DNA from: Aedes albopictus
Taxonomy: Eukaryota > Arthropoda > Insecta > Diptera > Culicidae
DNA: 64,000 nt
Assembly: GCF_035046485.1 (NCBI RefSeq)
Contig: NC_085138.1
Location: 291,196,256 to 291,260,255 of the forward strand
Direction: 5' to 3'
Part shown: piece by piece, positions 31,391-42,805 of the stretch
Layout of the letters: every line of letters begins with the position of its first letter
Position numbering within the stretch: position 1 is the stretch's first letter
Made by a program: the position numbers and the translations under genes
The notes under the pieces: model-generated
Database searches by the model: none
The model's input: the letters and a program-made list of their open reading frames with translations, nothing else
Told to the model about the DNA's origin: nothing

Positions 31391-32640
31391 CTTTTGATTT
31401 CCGGCTTTCAAAAGATTAAAATTTAACCAGGTAAACAACCAATGGCGTGGGTCCATCACCAGCTTTTCAGGCTTATCCTTGACCTACATAATACAGCTCT
31501 TAACCACCCACTCCGTAGTACTTATGGGAGTGTAACTGAGTCGGAGGCCTCTTAAATAAGTGCTACATCGACATTTCCTTCCCCTATCCCAAGTTACGGT
31601 AAAGATGGGCGTGGCCGGGAATAATGACATTTGTGCTTTTAGTATTCTTGCATAAGATTGGAGCATAGTTAACTCCCCGGCCTTGTTCCGAAAAGCAATC
31701 CGAGCAAGATTAGCAAAGGTACATAAATGTTGTTAGTATCCATTCTATGAAGTATACCGTAACTACGCTAACATGTAAACAAAATTGTGCATTACCTAAA
31801 TTCATAACGAAACGACCGTTTTCGTCCACTTTTTCCATCTGAATCAGATACCTTATTGCGTGAAATTTTTGTTAACAGTGATTGTTGCGAAGATTTTCTG
31901 CCGGAGAGTTGATTTTGAACGAGTTTACTGCACCTAGTCCAGCACCAGTGCCGAACTTCCAGTAAAATCAAATGGGGAATCACTTCAGCACCCATCTTTG
32001 TGCAGACGAAGTGCACTCGTCTGCGTGTAATATTTGTTTTGAGCACTTGTGCGGCTGAAGAGTGAACGTTGCGTAAATGTTGCCTTTGAAAGTGCTTTTA
32101 GAAAATATGCGGCAATTGATATTTTGATTTGTTTTGCTGTGAGGTGCCGGGAATTGGTACTGGTACACAAGTAGTTCACAATCCTATATATGAAAATAAA
32201 AATAAATAAATAAAATAAACGGAATTTTTAAAGTGATAGAGACGCATGGTCATTCCATACGTATTTGAGAACAAAACTTGAAATTAAAAAAAAATGCAGC
32301 TCCAAAACGACTTGAAGACATTTCTTATTAAACATTTATTATTTAATATGTTATGTAAAAAAAGGTAAACTTTCGTTTCGTTACCTATAAAATATAAAAA
32401 AGTGTACAACGGCTCCAAACATTGAGAGCTTACGAAAATTTTCCAAAAATATCGTGCAAATCCAAGAAACTTTCTAAGGTTCTCTTCAAAGCATCCGCGG
32501 GGGCATCTTCAAAATTTCTCTGAGGATTTTTTCTGATATTTTTTTGGAGATCCTTGTGAATGGGTTTCCATTTTTATTGGATTTTCCAGAACTTCACGTC
32601 TAAAATTTTCAAGAGAATGCTTAGGGAATACCTGAATATT
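31391..32640. other. No supported gene
   Basis: 31.4-31.7 kb has GGGCGTGGCCGGGAATAATG, a block also seen (as GGGCGTGGCCGGCAATGG) near 41937 and typical of LINE 3' ends. Overlapping minus-strand frames at 31792-32179 show no motif. An AAATAAATAAATAAAATAAA run lies at about 32190-32220. Confidence 0.35.
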
Positions 32641-32642
32641 AC

Positions 32643-33555
32643 GCTATTTTTAGACAACTAATTTTGGGACTGTCAAGTCTCCGAAACCAGTGTATGGAAT
32701 TCAATGAAATTTTTAACATTCATTTACAATATATTGATACTTGATACGACGTTATAAACATTTTTTAATAAATGTAATATAAATGTAATATTTTCTTACA
32801 ATGAATAAAGCTATACCGTTTTTATCCATATACAGGAAAATAAGTTGGATTTGCAACACAAAAAAATATTAAATGTATTCATCCTTTAGTCCAAATAGGC
32901 TCTCTCTTATTAAAGGTATCTTGTGAATAGAAGTAGAAAATCTTTGGATATCAAACTTAAATGTAACGACAATAAAGTAAAAATAGCATTTTTTTCGAAA
33001 AAGTTTCAATCCATCAGAACTTTTTTTTAATCTGTATTAACGAGATTTTTAGCCCTAGGCTAGTTCATCTCGGGACCCACGCTTTACTTCCCTTCCGAAG
33101 GAAGAACTCACATTTTGTGAGTTTGTCGGGAGTTGGATTCGATCCCAGGTCCTCGGCGTGATAGTCAAGTGTTCTAACCATCACACCAGGTCCGCTCCAC
33201 CATCAGAACTTATTGCAACGTTCAAAAAGTGCCTATTTCATAAAGACTTTTGAATCATTGATATTTTGTTAACAAACGTTCAAAGTTTCATTCGATTCAG
33301 TTCACTACTTTCGGAGCCATGCCAGTTCAAAACCCAGTTATCTAAAAATAGTATTTACGAGAAGGGTTCTAGCTTCGTGAAAGATTAACCAATAAAGTTC
33401 AAATTTGCACCAATAATGATGCGCATATAGTTGAATGACATACAATCAAAATTAGACAATTTTCGATGCCTTCTATGAACAGTTACAGCTTGCTTAACTT
33501 TTTTGTGAGAGATAATAAAGTTGCCTATCCCAAACATTTTGGCCATCCCCTGTAT
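32643..33555. mobile_element. Fold-back element of the CAGGGGATGGCCAAAAT family, partial
   Basis: The right terminus is the complement of CAGGGGATGGCCAAAATGTT (TGGGATAGGC follows), ending at about 33552 beside TA. Arms 32643-32770 and 33225-33350 are inverted (CTATTTTTAGACAACTAATT; CTCCGAAACCAGTG vs TTCGGAGCCATGCC). A SINE splits it at 33023-33199. A larger relative is at 49630-51800. Confidence 0.65.
33023..33199 (-). mobile_element. Feilai-type tRNA-related SINE
   Basis: On the minus strand: GGAGCGGACCTGGTGTGATG, A box TGGTGTGATGG (plus 33178-33188), B box GGATCGAATCC (plus 33135-33145), body ending CTAGGGCTAAAAATCTCG and a short A tail. Flanked by the 12-bp target duplication CCATCAGAACTT at 33011-33022 and 33200-33211. 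The sequence agrees with the Feilai SINE described from Aedes aegypti as I remember it. The intact duplication points to a clean retrotransposition. Confidence 0.88.
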
Positions 33556-33559
33556 ACTA

Positions 33560-35543
33560 CACGTTCAGCTTTCCTAGAATATGCAAATTTTTGTTCACTT
33601 CCGAATTTTTCACAGAAGATCTGTAGGGAAATCATCTAGAGTCTCCGACCAAAATTCTTCCAAGGATTCCTTCACAGATTCTTCTTGGAACTCTTTTCCG
33701 AATTGCTCCAAAATATGCCTTTGATATTCCCTTGCCTTTGCCGTACCATCCCGTTCCAAAAGTCGTCAGCTTCAGTGAATTACATTGTCCTACGATGCAC
33801 GGCCTCATCCTCTTTATTTCAGTATGCCTGCAGGGTAGTAGCTGAACGAAAAAAAAAAAGTCACTTGCAAAGAAAGTCAGCTTGTGTGTGTCAAAACAGG
33901 AAAGCGAAATGAAAATTAATGGAAAAATTATGTAATTGGATTTGAAAAGCGTAAGCTGACGACAACAATGTGGAGAGAAGCATTCCAACGAAGAGGAAGT
34001 AGTTAAGCAGAATGCGAACCGGATAAAAAAAATCCGAGAAGAATGCTTCCGGTTGAAGTTTTGCTGCTGGATATAGCGGTGAAGTAGATTGGGTTGGTGA
34101 AAATTTTGGCGAAACTGTGATTTTAAAGTACTGTGTTGAAAGATAACAGATATTCAATGTTTGTTGTTTGTCTTCAGATTGTGATTGACAGTTTGTACAG
34201 TAATAATAGTTGGAATGTGTATGAATGAATGGAATGTAATTTGCTTTTAAGGACCTAATGACTTCAAATTGAGTTTAAGATGCGTGGCATGATGCTAAAC
34301 AACCAAGAGTTGAAAATATCGAATCATCTATTGCTTAATTTCGTACAGCAGAAGAGTTTTTCTCTAGATCTGTGCAAAAAAATGACAAGATAAGTGACAA
34401 ATAACACTACGATTCCGGTAACCTACTTTTCACACATGCCAGGAAGTATTTCTTTCTAGTCATGGTTGATTTAAACCAAAGCAAACTACTGGGAGAAAGC
34501 AAAAGAAATATAAAATGATCGTAATCTTTCTCATGATAAAGAGAATCAGTATAAATTGCGTCGTTGATTTGATATGATGCACTCTGATATTTTCCCAAAT
34601 AGCTTGCTAAAAAATTGTGCATGAACTAAGTTTTAATTGGTTTGCTCCTCTTTTTCAACTGAAAACAGGAAAGCTATGAAGAAAGACCAATGTATTCATT
34701 TTGTTCCAGAATAAAAAAGGAGATGTGGAAAAATGTCTAACTGAAGCGGTAACTGTTCATAAAGACCATGCTGAGGGTAATGGGTTCGATTCTCAGAGTT
34801 GAGAGGTTTTGTTTAAATTGGGATGTTACGTCAAGAGGAAGACGATGAAAAGAAAAGGGAGAAGAGAAAGGAGAAGGAGAAGAAAAGGAAGAATACGTGG
34901 AAGAAAAAGACTTATAGAAGAATAAGAAAAAATAAGAAAGCCAGGAGGAATAAACAGCATAATAAGAGTAAGATGACTAAAACTTAGCACAATATTAAAT
35001 TTATTAATAATAGCAAGATGAAGAAGAAGTGTATCGGTTGATCCGGTAAATGGTTTTCTGTAAAATTGTATATACTCTTTGGTTATCAATCATACATATC
35101 TCAAGCTAGCAGGGAGTTTGTAGTCCACAGTACGGTACACAATATTATAAACTGGATTGTTTCATGAAATAAGCCTTTTACCACGATCTCACCCTCACTC
35201 ACCAGGCACAAAGAAGACTAACAAATAGTGCTCCATCGATAGGACCAACCCGGATGGAAAACAGAAACTCCAGCATAGCTGAGGTAAAATGTTGCAAATT
35301 TATAGCCTTCATTATTTCTCCTGGGATTGAGTTGGTCACAAGGCGCCTGGTGGGCCTTTCTTGGACGGTAAAACTTTACGTCGGCATAAATGGATCATCA
35401 ACTCGCAAGGTGCGATATTAACCGGATTCGGATGTGGAAGTCGTAACAAACACTGACTGAAGAAGTACCTCCTACCACCCACCTACAAAACAGCAGCGGT
35501 AGCAATGATTCACATTAGAAAACAGGCATCTTACTAACTGCAG
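33560..35543. other. No supported gene; purine-rich tract inside
   Basis: 34830-34950 is a 120-bp AAG/GAG-rich tract. Frames of up to 118 codons on the minus strand (33632-33988, 33891-34157, 34826-35089) have low-complexity or hydrophobic composition without motifs. 35100-35540 looks low-copy. Confidence 0.4.
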
Positions 35544-36445
35544 CACAGTTCGAAAAATTAGTGTACATTTACATCATATATCATGCACATAATTGGAGCG
35601 TGATATATGATGTATATTTACATGCTATTTTATTATTATTTTTGTTTTTATTGGTCATCATGTAAACTTAATGCACACCTGTAAATTGCATTTGTTCTAT
35701 CGCTGCCGTATGGGTATCCGGATTTCTTGGATAAATATATCGAAATGAAAACATTTGCGTCTGACATTATTTGTTTGTGAATCATTTATTTGCGGATCAA
35801 TAATTCAATAATCAAAAGTAAATTTGCCAGGCATTTTTTCACATATTATAAAAACATAACCGCATCCTGAACACCTGATGCGTTATTTCTAGCGAAAGAT
35901 GTACGAAAAGGTGACACCTCTTCTGCTTGCCGTTTCTAGCTGCTGCTGCTGCTGCTGTTGCTGCGGCGGCGACGGCGGCTGCTGCGCTGATGCTTTTTTC
36001 TTCTCATTTGGATTCACCTGAAGCACATATCAATGAGATTTGTTTAAAATGTAATACATGAATAAATTATAGAAATACTTACAGAAAATCTGGTCGCAAT
36101 GAAATATTTATAGATCGATCAACTTCTTCACCCGACGAACGATTTGTTTACATCGCCGCCATCTTTGGTTTGACATTCAGTCAACTTTACATTTCAATCA
36201 TGTAAAGTTAGAAGACATCTAATGTGATTGTTCCTTCGTGACAGAATGTTCCATGTGATTAAATGCGTATGTAGAATCAACATCATATATTAATGCAAAA
36301 GCAACTTAACGTTAAGGATGGAGACATGCTTCGGTCAATTCCACTAAATGAAATGGAAAGTTATGTCGAAATGTCGTTTACATGATTTCATATTACATTG
36401 CATTTCGATTTACGTTACAGGTAACGTTCAGATTTTTTTGCAGTG
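35544..36445 (+). mobile_element. 902-bp element, copy 1
   Basis: Starts CACAGTTCGAAAAATTAGTG and ends CAGATTTTTTTGCAGTG, so the termini are inverted only over CAC(A/T)G...AAAAAAAT. Subterminal small palindromes: CATATATCATGCACATAATT..ATATATGATG on one side, AACGTTACCTGTAACGT on the other. The middle (read on the minus strand) holds a perfect intron-like unit and a Gln-rich open frame (see copy 3). AG flanks both ends (2 bp). Confidence 0.8.
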
Positions 36446-36930
36446 AGGTTTACGTGGACGAGCGGGCCACGGTGAACGTAAATTAAAAGACGATTAAATC
36501 TTGAGGGAACGGGTTGCATAATAGAAGGAAATTGTCTAGAAATAAGTGCTGATAGCGCGGATTGTAATGAATTCACTCAATCAAACGGACTGAATTTTAA
36601 TTACGGTTCCGGTGGAACTGTGCCGATTTATTAATACGGCTCTTCCTGAGAATAAAGTGGTTGCATTAGTTTCATTTATCATCAGTAAGTCCTTGGAAAA
36701 CAGAGCATCGCTTATTCCAATGGCAACAGTTATTTATTTCCTTCTTCTACAGGACGAAAAGCTCCAACTCTAAATTGCTCCTACTTAAGATACGGATAGC
36801 ATCACATTGTCGACCTGTGGAAAATTTCCCGCTCTTCTTTTTGGTGTGGTGTCGCCACTGGGACAAGGTCTGTTTCTTAGCTTTGAATTTTGAAAACTGG
36901 GAGCTTTCTTCGACATCAACTTTAATACTA
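36446..36930. other. 485-bp spacer between two 902-bp copies
   Basis: No retroviral-type coding sequence, no PBS or polypurine tract; low-copy looking. The direct repeats around it are therefore not LTRs of one element. Confidence 0.5.
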
Positions 36931-37832
36931 CACAGTTCGAAAAATTAGTGTACATTTACATCATATATCATGCACATAATTGGAGCGTGATATATGATGT
37001 ATATTTACATGCTATTTTATTATTATTTTTGTTTTTATTGGTCATCATGTAAACTTAATGCACACCTGTAAATTGCATTTGTTCTATCGCTGCCGTATGG
37101 GTATCCGGATTTCTTGGATAAATATATCGAAATGAAAACATTTGCGTCTGACATTATTTGTTTGTGAATCATTTATTTGCGGATCAATAATTCAATAATC
37201 AAAAGTAAATTTGCCAGGCATTTTTTCACATATTATAAAAACATAACCGCATCCTGAACACCTGATGCGTTATTTCTAGCGAAAGATGTACGAAAAGGTG
37301 ACACCTCTTCTGCTTGCCGTTTCTAGCTGCTGCTGCTGCTGCTGTTGCTGCGGCGGCGACGGCGGCTGCTGCGCTGATGCTTTTTTCTTCTCATTTGGAT
37401 TCACCTGAAGCACATATCAATGAGATTTGTTTAAAATGTAATACATGAATAAATTATAGAAATACTTACAGAAAATCTGGTCGCAATGAAATATTTATAG
37501 ATCGATCAACTTCTTCACCCGACGAACGATTTGTTTACATCGCCGCCATCTTTGGTTTGACATTCAGTCAACTTTACATTTCAATCATGTAAAGTTAGAA
37601 GACATCTAATGTGATTGTTCCTTCGTGACAGAATGTTCCATGTGATTAAATGCGTATGTAGAATCAACATCATATATTAATGCAAAAGCAACTTAACGTT
37701 AAGGATGGAGACATGCTTCGGTCAATTCCACTAAATGAAATGGAAAGTTATGTCGAAATGTCGTTTACATGATTTCATATTACATTGCATTTCGATTTAC
37801 GTTACAGGTAACGTTCAGATTTTTTTGCAGTG
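36931..37832 (+). mobile_element. 902-bp element, copy 2
   Basis: Same length, orientation and, as far as I can read, essentially the same sequence as copy 1, including the CTG/CGG-rich block and the intron-like unit. Flanks TACTA (left) and AGTACT (right) give no clear target duplication. Confidence 0.8.
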
Positions 37833-38339
37833 AGTACTTATGTCGTAAAAAATGCACAAGGAAATTTACGTCCAGGAAATTCGGCGACTTTTCTACTACG
37901 AAAAGATAAAGGGCCGTATCGTTGATCGAACCCAAAAAACTTCATCATGATTTTATTATTGCACGAATAGTAACTGAGCTAAGAGAGACCTCCCTCCCCC
38001 AAAGAAAGACACAGGTGCAGATAAATATCACAAAATTTGGGGAATCTGTTTAACCTATTGCGATGCAAATCAACAATTTGTCATTTCTCATGCTCTTTCC
38101 TTCCGGCAAAGTAGACATTTCTGATTTCGCAAGTAGATTTATAGTGATTGCTTTCGTAGAACTTGTTCTTGGACGAATTTGATTTTGCATAGCAAATTAT
38201 TCTTCAATTTCCTAAGACAGTGTTTTGACAAGTAAAGAAGTAAATGATTATGTAAGCGTAAGTAAGCGTACGTAAGTAATGTACGTAAGCGGTAGCAGTA
38301 ACTTTTGAACAGTAAAATTTCCCAAATGCGTTGCGTTGA

Positions 38340-38610
38340 AAATTGGTTGAATCCTGGAGGAATCTCTGGAGGCATCCCTGGAAGGATTCGAAATGGAATC
38401 CCTTGGGCAATTCCTGGAGGAATTCTACAAGGAATCCCTTGAGGAATTTCAGGAGGAACCCCTGTGACGAATTTCCGGGAAGAACCCCTGTAGAAATTGC
38501 TGAAGGAACCCCTGGAAGAATTTCTGGAGGACACCGTGGAGGATTTTTTGAAGGAATCCCTTGATGAGTTCCTAGATAAATTATCAGTTATTCCTGGAGA
38601 AATACCTGAA
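38340..38610. repeat. GGAATTCCTGGAGG minisatellite patch
   Basis: Units such as TCCTGGAGGAATCTCTGGAG and CCCTTGAGGAATTTCAGGAG repeat about ten times. Same family as 27.1-29.4 kb; the frames on both strands (38139-38630 minus, 38343-38564 plus) come from it. Confidence 0.75.
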
Positions 38611-38618
38611 TAAGGACC

Positions 38619-38714
38619 CAAGCAACACACATGGTCACAAAACAGTCACGACAGCGCATGTCATATTTGCGCAGTAAGCTGCCGTGACTGTTTTGTAACC
38701 ATGTGTGTTGCTTG
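38619..38714. repeat. 96-bp hairpin beside the minisatellite
   Basis: CAAGCAACACACATGGTCAC AAAACAGTCACG pairs with its complement CGTGACTGTTTTGTAACCAT GTGTGTTGCTTG; the loop is about 22-26 nt. Confidence 0.8.
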
Positions 38715-40380
38715 AGGATGACCTAGATCACCAAGTGAATGTTGCAAAGTTATCAGAATTACACTCTGAGGCGCTAAGAGTAGCGTAGGTTATATTCCGC
38801 GAGCATTCGTTACAATAAACACATCCATTGATTTACAGATATTGCGACCCATACTTCAAAATACATTAGGGTCCATTCATAATTATTCATATGCCAGTGG
38901 AGGACACCCAACTAGCAACACAGAGATACTCGTAATATTATGATGTGCAACAAAAACAATCGTGAAAGAATTATGCCGATAGAATGAAGAGATACAAGAT
39001 TAGAGTTTGTAGACCTTGAAGGTCCTAATTCCAGAATAGTTTGGAAAGCCTGGAATATTCCATGAATGTACCAAAAGAATTTTAGTTGTGCACTGTGGCT
39101 CTTTCAACAGTATAGACTACATTCCACGAATATTTAATACAATTTCAGCATGATAAAGTATGTAGATATTGTAACTCAAACTTCAAAATGTGTTGGAGGC
39201 CATTTTTATTTAACAATTCGAGATGCTCGTGGCATGGTGAGGTCTAATGAACATCAACGTGACTAAACTTGTTGAACGGAATGAATGAGGGTGCAAAGAA
39301 GGGAGGTACCATGCATTTCTTAGCACAACTATTCTTGCCTATAAAAAGATTCCAGAGTAAAATGTTTTAAAACATGTAACATATTGCATTTCTACCAAAA
39401 GAAGATCGTCCCTGGTGCTTACGGATTAACAAGAATTCCTTTCCGTGACAGACGTGGAGAAGCAGATGTGATCTCGTTATCTAGTAGCAACGCACGTCAT
39501 ACTAATATTTCTTCCCATTCTCAATGACTGTAGGGACGTGGTCGCCGTCGTTATCGATTATAATCTTTGCGTCCCTGGCGTATTGTACGCAACCAAATTT
39601 TGATGTTCATTCGGTTCTATTTTCTTCAACTTTTAACCAATTATGCTTGAAGTTTCACACAATAACTGGTAATTATTACCATTTCATAGAATGCACCGTT
39701 TGGTCCAGTTGGATAAACGGTTTCGGAGGTATATGGAATCCCAGTGGGATACGTCGGTTGGCCAAAGGAGACCGCCTTCAAACGATCTGTTCTGCAACAA
39801 CGTTTTGCCTATTTTTTCAGTGAATGGTTTATTCTCACTGGTTCGATCATCGATCGATGCTGTTTTCAAAATTTGCTTATATAAATTTCAAATACAACTC
39901 AAATGAAGAGAACTCATTTTGGACCTTAAGCTGTTCCAAGCTCTGTTTGTTGGTCACGAAGTCGTCCAGTCGAAAATATAAGAAAGAGAAATGAACTAGG
40001 AACTCACTCTGACACGCAGTGCGCCGAAAGCAGAAACTAGTGTCAAATTTCATTTCATTATCACTAGCCACCGCTTGAAACGAACGACCTCATGAGCCGT
40101 GTGTGGATGATTGGGAATCATACTGGGTTGGGTCGCTCACGAATGGAACTCTCTGACTCTGTCAGCTCTCATAATGACGAGTTGAAACAACCGCTACAGT
40201 CATTCACTTTCGGCTGAAAAACAGTAACTGAGATTGACAGTTAGCAGCACTGATTTGGGGACTCAAAAATACTCCGGATGATCGAATCACCCAGATAATC
40301 TAACCACTTTTTTGTTTCCTTTTTTTTGTGCTAAGGCACAAAAAACTGGTGTTTCTGAATCATTTTTGGGGGAATCCAAA
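38715..40380. repeat. Dispersed repeats, including a relic of the piggyBac-like family
   Basis: 39555-39860 shares TCTTTGCGTCCCT, TTTCATAGAATGCA, GATACGTCGGTTGGCCAAAG and GGAGACC with the left half of the element at 29555-30419, but its ends are lost. 39531-39550 has GGGACGTGGTCGCCGTCGTT, a LINE 3'-end block. No gene supported. Confidence 0.5.
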
Positions 40381-40700
40381 ATAAAATACCTAATTCCTGC
40401 AGCGGATTCCTTCAGCAAATAATTTTGGTGATTCCTCCTTCCTTCAGCAACTTATTCTAGTGATTACTTCAGTTCTCTCAGAACCTCCATCTGGAAATTC
40501 CTCCCTCCGGGAATTCCTTTTGAATATTCCTTCAAAAATTTCTTCTCAATATTCTTTCATGAATTCCTCCAGGAAATTTATCTGTGGATTACTTGAGGAT
40601 TGCCCTCTCTGGGGATTTTCTCAACGAAACGAATTTATCCAGAAACTTATTCTAGATTTTTTCCAGACTTACGAATCTTATTGTGCTAGTTTTCCTCAGT
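40380..40700. repeat. Minisatellite patch, ATTCCTCC/AAATTCC type
   Basis: Same degenerate family as at 27.1-29.4 kb, T-rich orientation (CTCCGGGAATTCCTTTTGAA, ATTCCTCCAGGAAATTTATC). Confidence 0.65.
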
Positions 40701-41833
40701 GAGAATTGTTTCCTCGAAATTTGTTTGATTATACTGGTAGTTGGAGTGCTACCCTCGTACTAAAAGTGGCTGTGCCGTGTGTTTTGTTGCACATTGTGCA
40801 ATCGTTTGGTGGAAAGTGAAGAAATGAGCGCCTGAAATCAGTTTTTATGAATTTGATTTGAGTGTTATGATGTGGGTTTAAAATGGTGGTTGTCGTTTTC
40901 GTGTCGTCCGATGTGGTTGTTCTCTTTAGTGATTGAAGATAATATGGATATTAATTTATGAAAAGTGAAAGGTTCTGCCATTATTGTGCCTGCGTGATTG
41001 AATTCCGGGTTCCATAAGCAAGAAAAATCTGACAAATCTGGCATATTTCCCGCAAATGTACTCGGTAGGCTAACGGCAACTACAGCTGCTAGTCTCAAGA
41101 AATCAAGTAAAAAACAATATTCAACACAAATTCTAGTAAACGCAAAAGTTTGTCTAAGTTACTTACATCAAGTATTTTCTTGTTTTATGTCCGCACGGGA
41201 CATGAACCATGCAACCAGACGGTGTGCAACCAGATAATTTGGTGAGTTTGTTCCGATGTGGAACAGATTTTTTTTAGCGAGCCATTACCACGCATAAGTT
41301 GTTGATTTCATAATAACCCAATAGCATAACTTAACCATACTGAATTCCAGACCATTTCCAAAATCCCATCTCCTTTCTTTTTACGTATGAGGGCGTCGGT
41401 GAGTCGCTGGCACCTCGATAAATAGATATCATTCCTTCCCTACCATCCCTTCCCATCCACATAACGTGTTTCTTATCGTTTCAGAGAGCGATCAATGGCG
41501 CTTTAGCCTAGGCTTGTTAGCCAAGACACATGGTCCAAATGCCTGTGCCCCATCCCGGAAGCAAAAAGGCCCATGGAGTGGCAAATTTCTTAGCTACATC
41601 ACTCCCAACGTTGGTGTTTAAATACTCTAAAACACTAACACTCACACCTACACATCTACATGATCTACTCAAATGCACTTAAAAAATCTGAATCTTTCCG
41701 CATCACTTGCTTATAGTGAATCTCAAATCAACCTATTCCAAATATCCAATTCCTTGACACCTATGGGGGCGTCGGTGAGTCGCTGACTTATCATAAAGTA
41801 GGTGTCATATCATCACATCCTTTCCTATCCTAA
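40701..41833. other. Possible retroelement UTR-like sequence, unassigned
   Basis: GGGCGTCGGTGAGTCGCTG occurs twice (about 41392 and 41766) with CGATAAA/CATAAAG and CCTTCCC/TCCTTTCC following, which suggests a duplicated UTR or SINE-like unit. Short frames at 40865-41237 show no motif. Confidence 0.35.
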
Positions 41834-41922
41834 GACCGTTCGCAATGCTGTTTTATTTTGTATGGCGAGTTTTAAAATTTTTAAAACTCGCCATACAAAA
41901 TAAAACAGCATTGCGAACGGCC
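41834..41922. repeat. Near-perfect 89-bp palindrome
   Basis: CCGTTCGCAATGCTGTTTTA, TTTTGTATGGCGAGTTTTAA then the exact complement, with a single-base centre (GAGTTTTAAAA-T-TTTTAAAACTC). No loop to speak of. Confidence 0.9.
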
Positions 41923-41984
41923 TAACGGAGCAGATGGGCGTGGCCGGCAATGGAAGTTTTCATGTCTGTTTTACTTCAACCTTT

Positions 41985-42240
41985 GATTGGATAACTGGTC
42001 GGCGTTAAATCAGACCGGACCATCTGTTTTTCAACGATTTCGGGAAAATGTCCTGCAAGAACTTGGGATGTCAAATGTAGTGCGTTTTTGTCTGAAATAC
42101 CATAGTTCCTTTATGTAACGAAACATCTGCATCAAAATAATGACGAAAAGTTCAGAATTTTCAAATTCCTTCGCATATCTTTACCTATTCAAAAAATCAC
42201 GTAGTCTACTCTGACCGAACGCCGACCAACTGATCCTTCC
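41985..42240. repeat. Dispersed repeat, inverse of 16165-16320
   Basis: GGCGTTAAATCAGACCGGAC, TGCAAGAACTTGGGATG and AACATCTGCATCAAAATAAT match the complement of the 16.2-kb copy. Confidence 0.55.
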
Positions 42241-42805
42241 CAAATAGCATTCCATAAGCAATCGGAATAGAAGTATTAAAGATATAACATGACAACTTTT
42301 AGCATGCAATCTACGAATTACTCCGTTACGCAACGCAAACTTATTCAAGATTTTTTCCAGAAACTTTATCAGATGATTTATACAAGAAGTTTTCCCATGT
42401 GTTCATTCAGGATTGTCTTCTTAAAATTCTACACAAGGAGCTACTAAAGAAAGCACGAAAGGAATTGCTGTAATAATTCCTTAAAAAATCATTTTGAATA
42501 ATTTCCGTAGGAAAAACCTGAGCAATTTTAGAGTGGATCTCAAAGGTAGCTCCAAGAAAAAATCAATGCTCATTTTGCACGTATATTTCGTGTGGAAGGC
42601 CCATAGATACTCTATGCCCAGGAAGTCAAGGAAATTCTCATCACGCAAAGTTCCTGGACCGAAATCTGTCGCCCTCAGTATGGTTATAGGTGGTATTGTG
42701 GGTGGTACCATGTAGGCTCAGTGTACCAGTTATGGTTATAGTACCTTAAATTCGCCATAGTTGATTTTCAATCTTTAACGATGCAAATCATCAAGAAAAA
42801 ATATG

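Noticed and set aside
33135..33188. tRNA gene (A and B boxes present)
   Set aside because: No cloverleaf with acceptor stem; body, A tail and 12-bp target duplication identify a SINE.
34826..35089. Hydrophobic 87-codon minus frame as a membrane protein
   Set aside because: It is the complement of a purine-rich low-complexity tract (Leu/Phe/Ser from CTT/TTC).
35544..37832. Direct 902-bp repeats as LTRs of a small retrotransposon
   Set aside because: Ends are CACAG...CAGTG rather than TG...CA, the 485-bp spacer has no PBS, tract or coding sequence, and a third copy stands alone in inverse orientation.
38139..38630. 163-codon minus-strand frame (Ser/Arg/Gly-rich)
   Set aside because: Derived from the GGAATTCCTGGAGG repeat.
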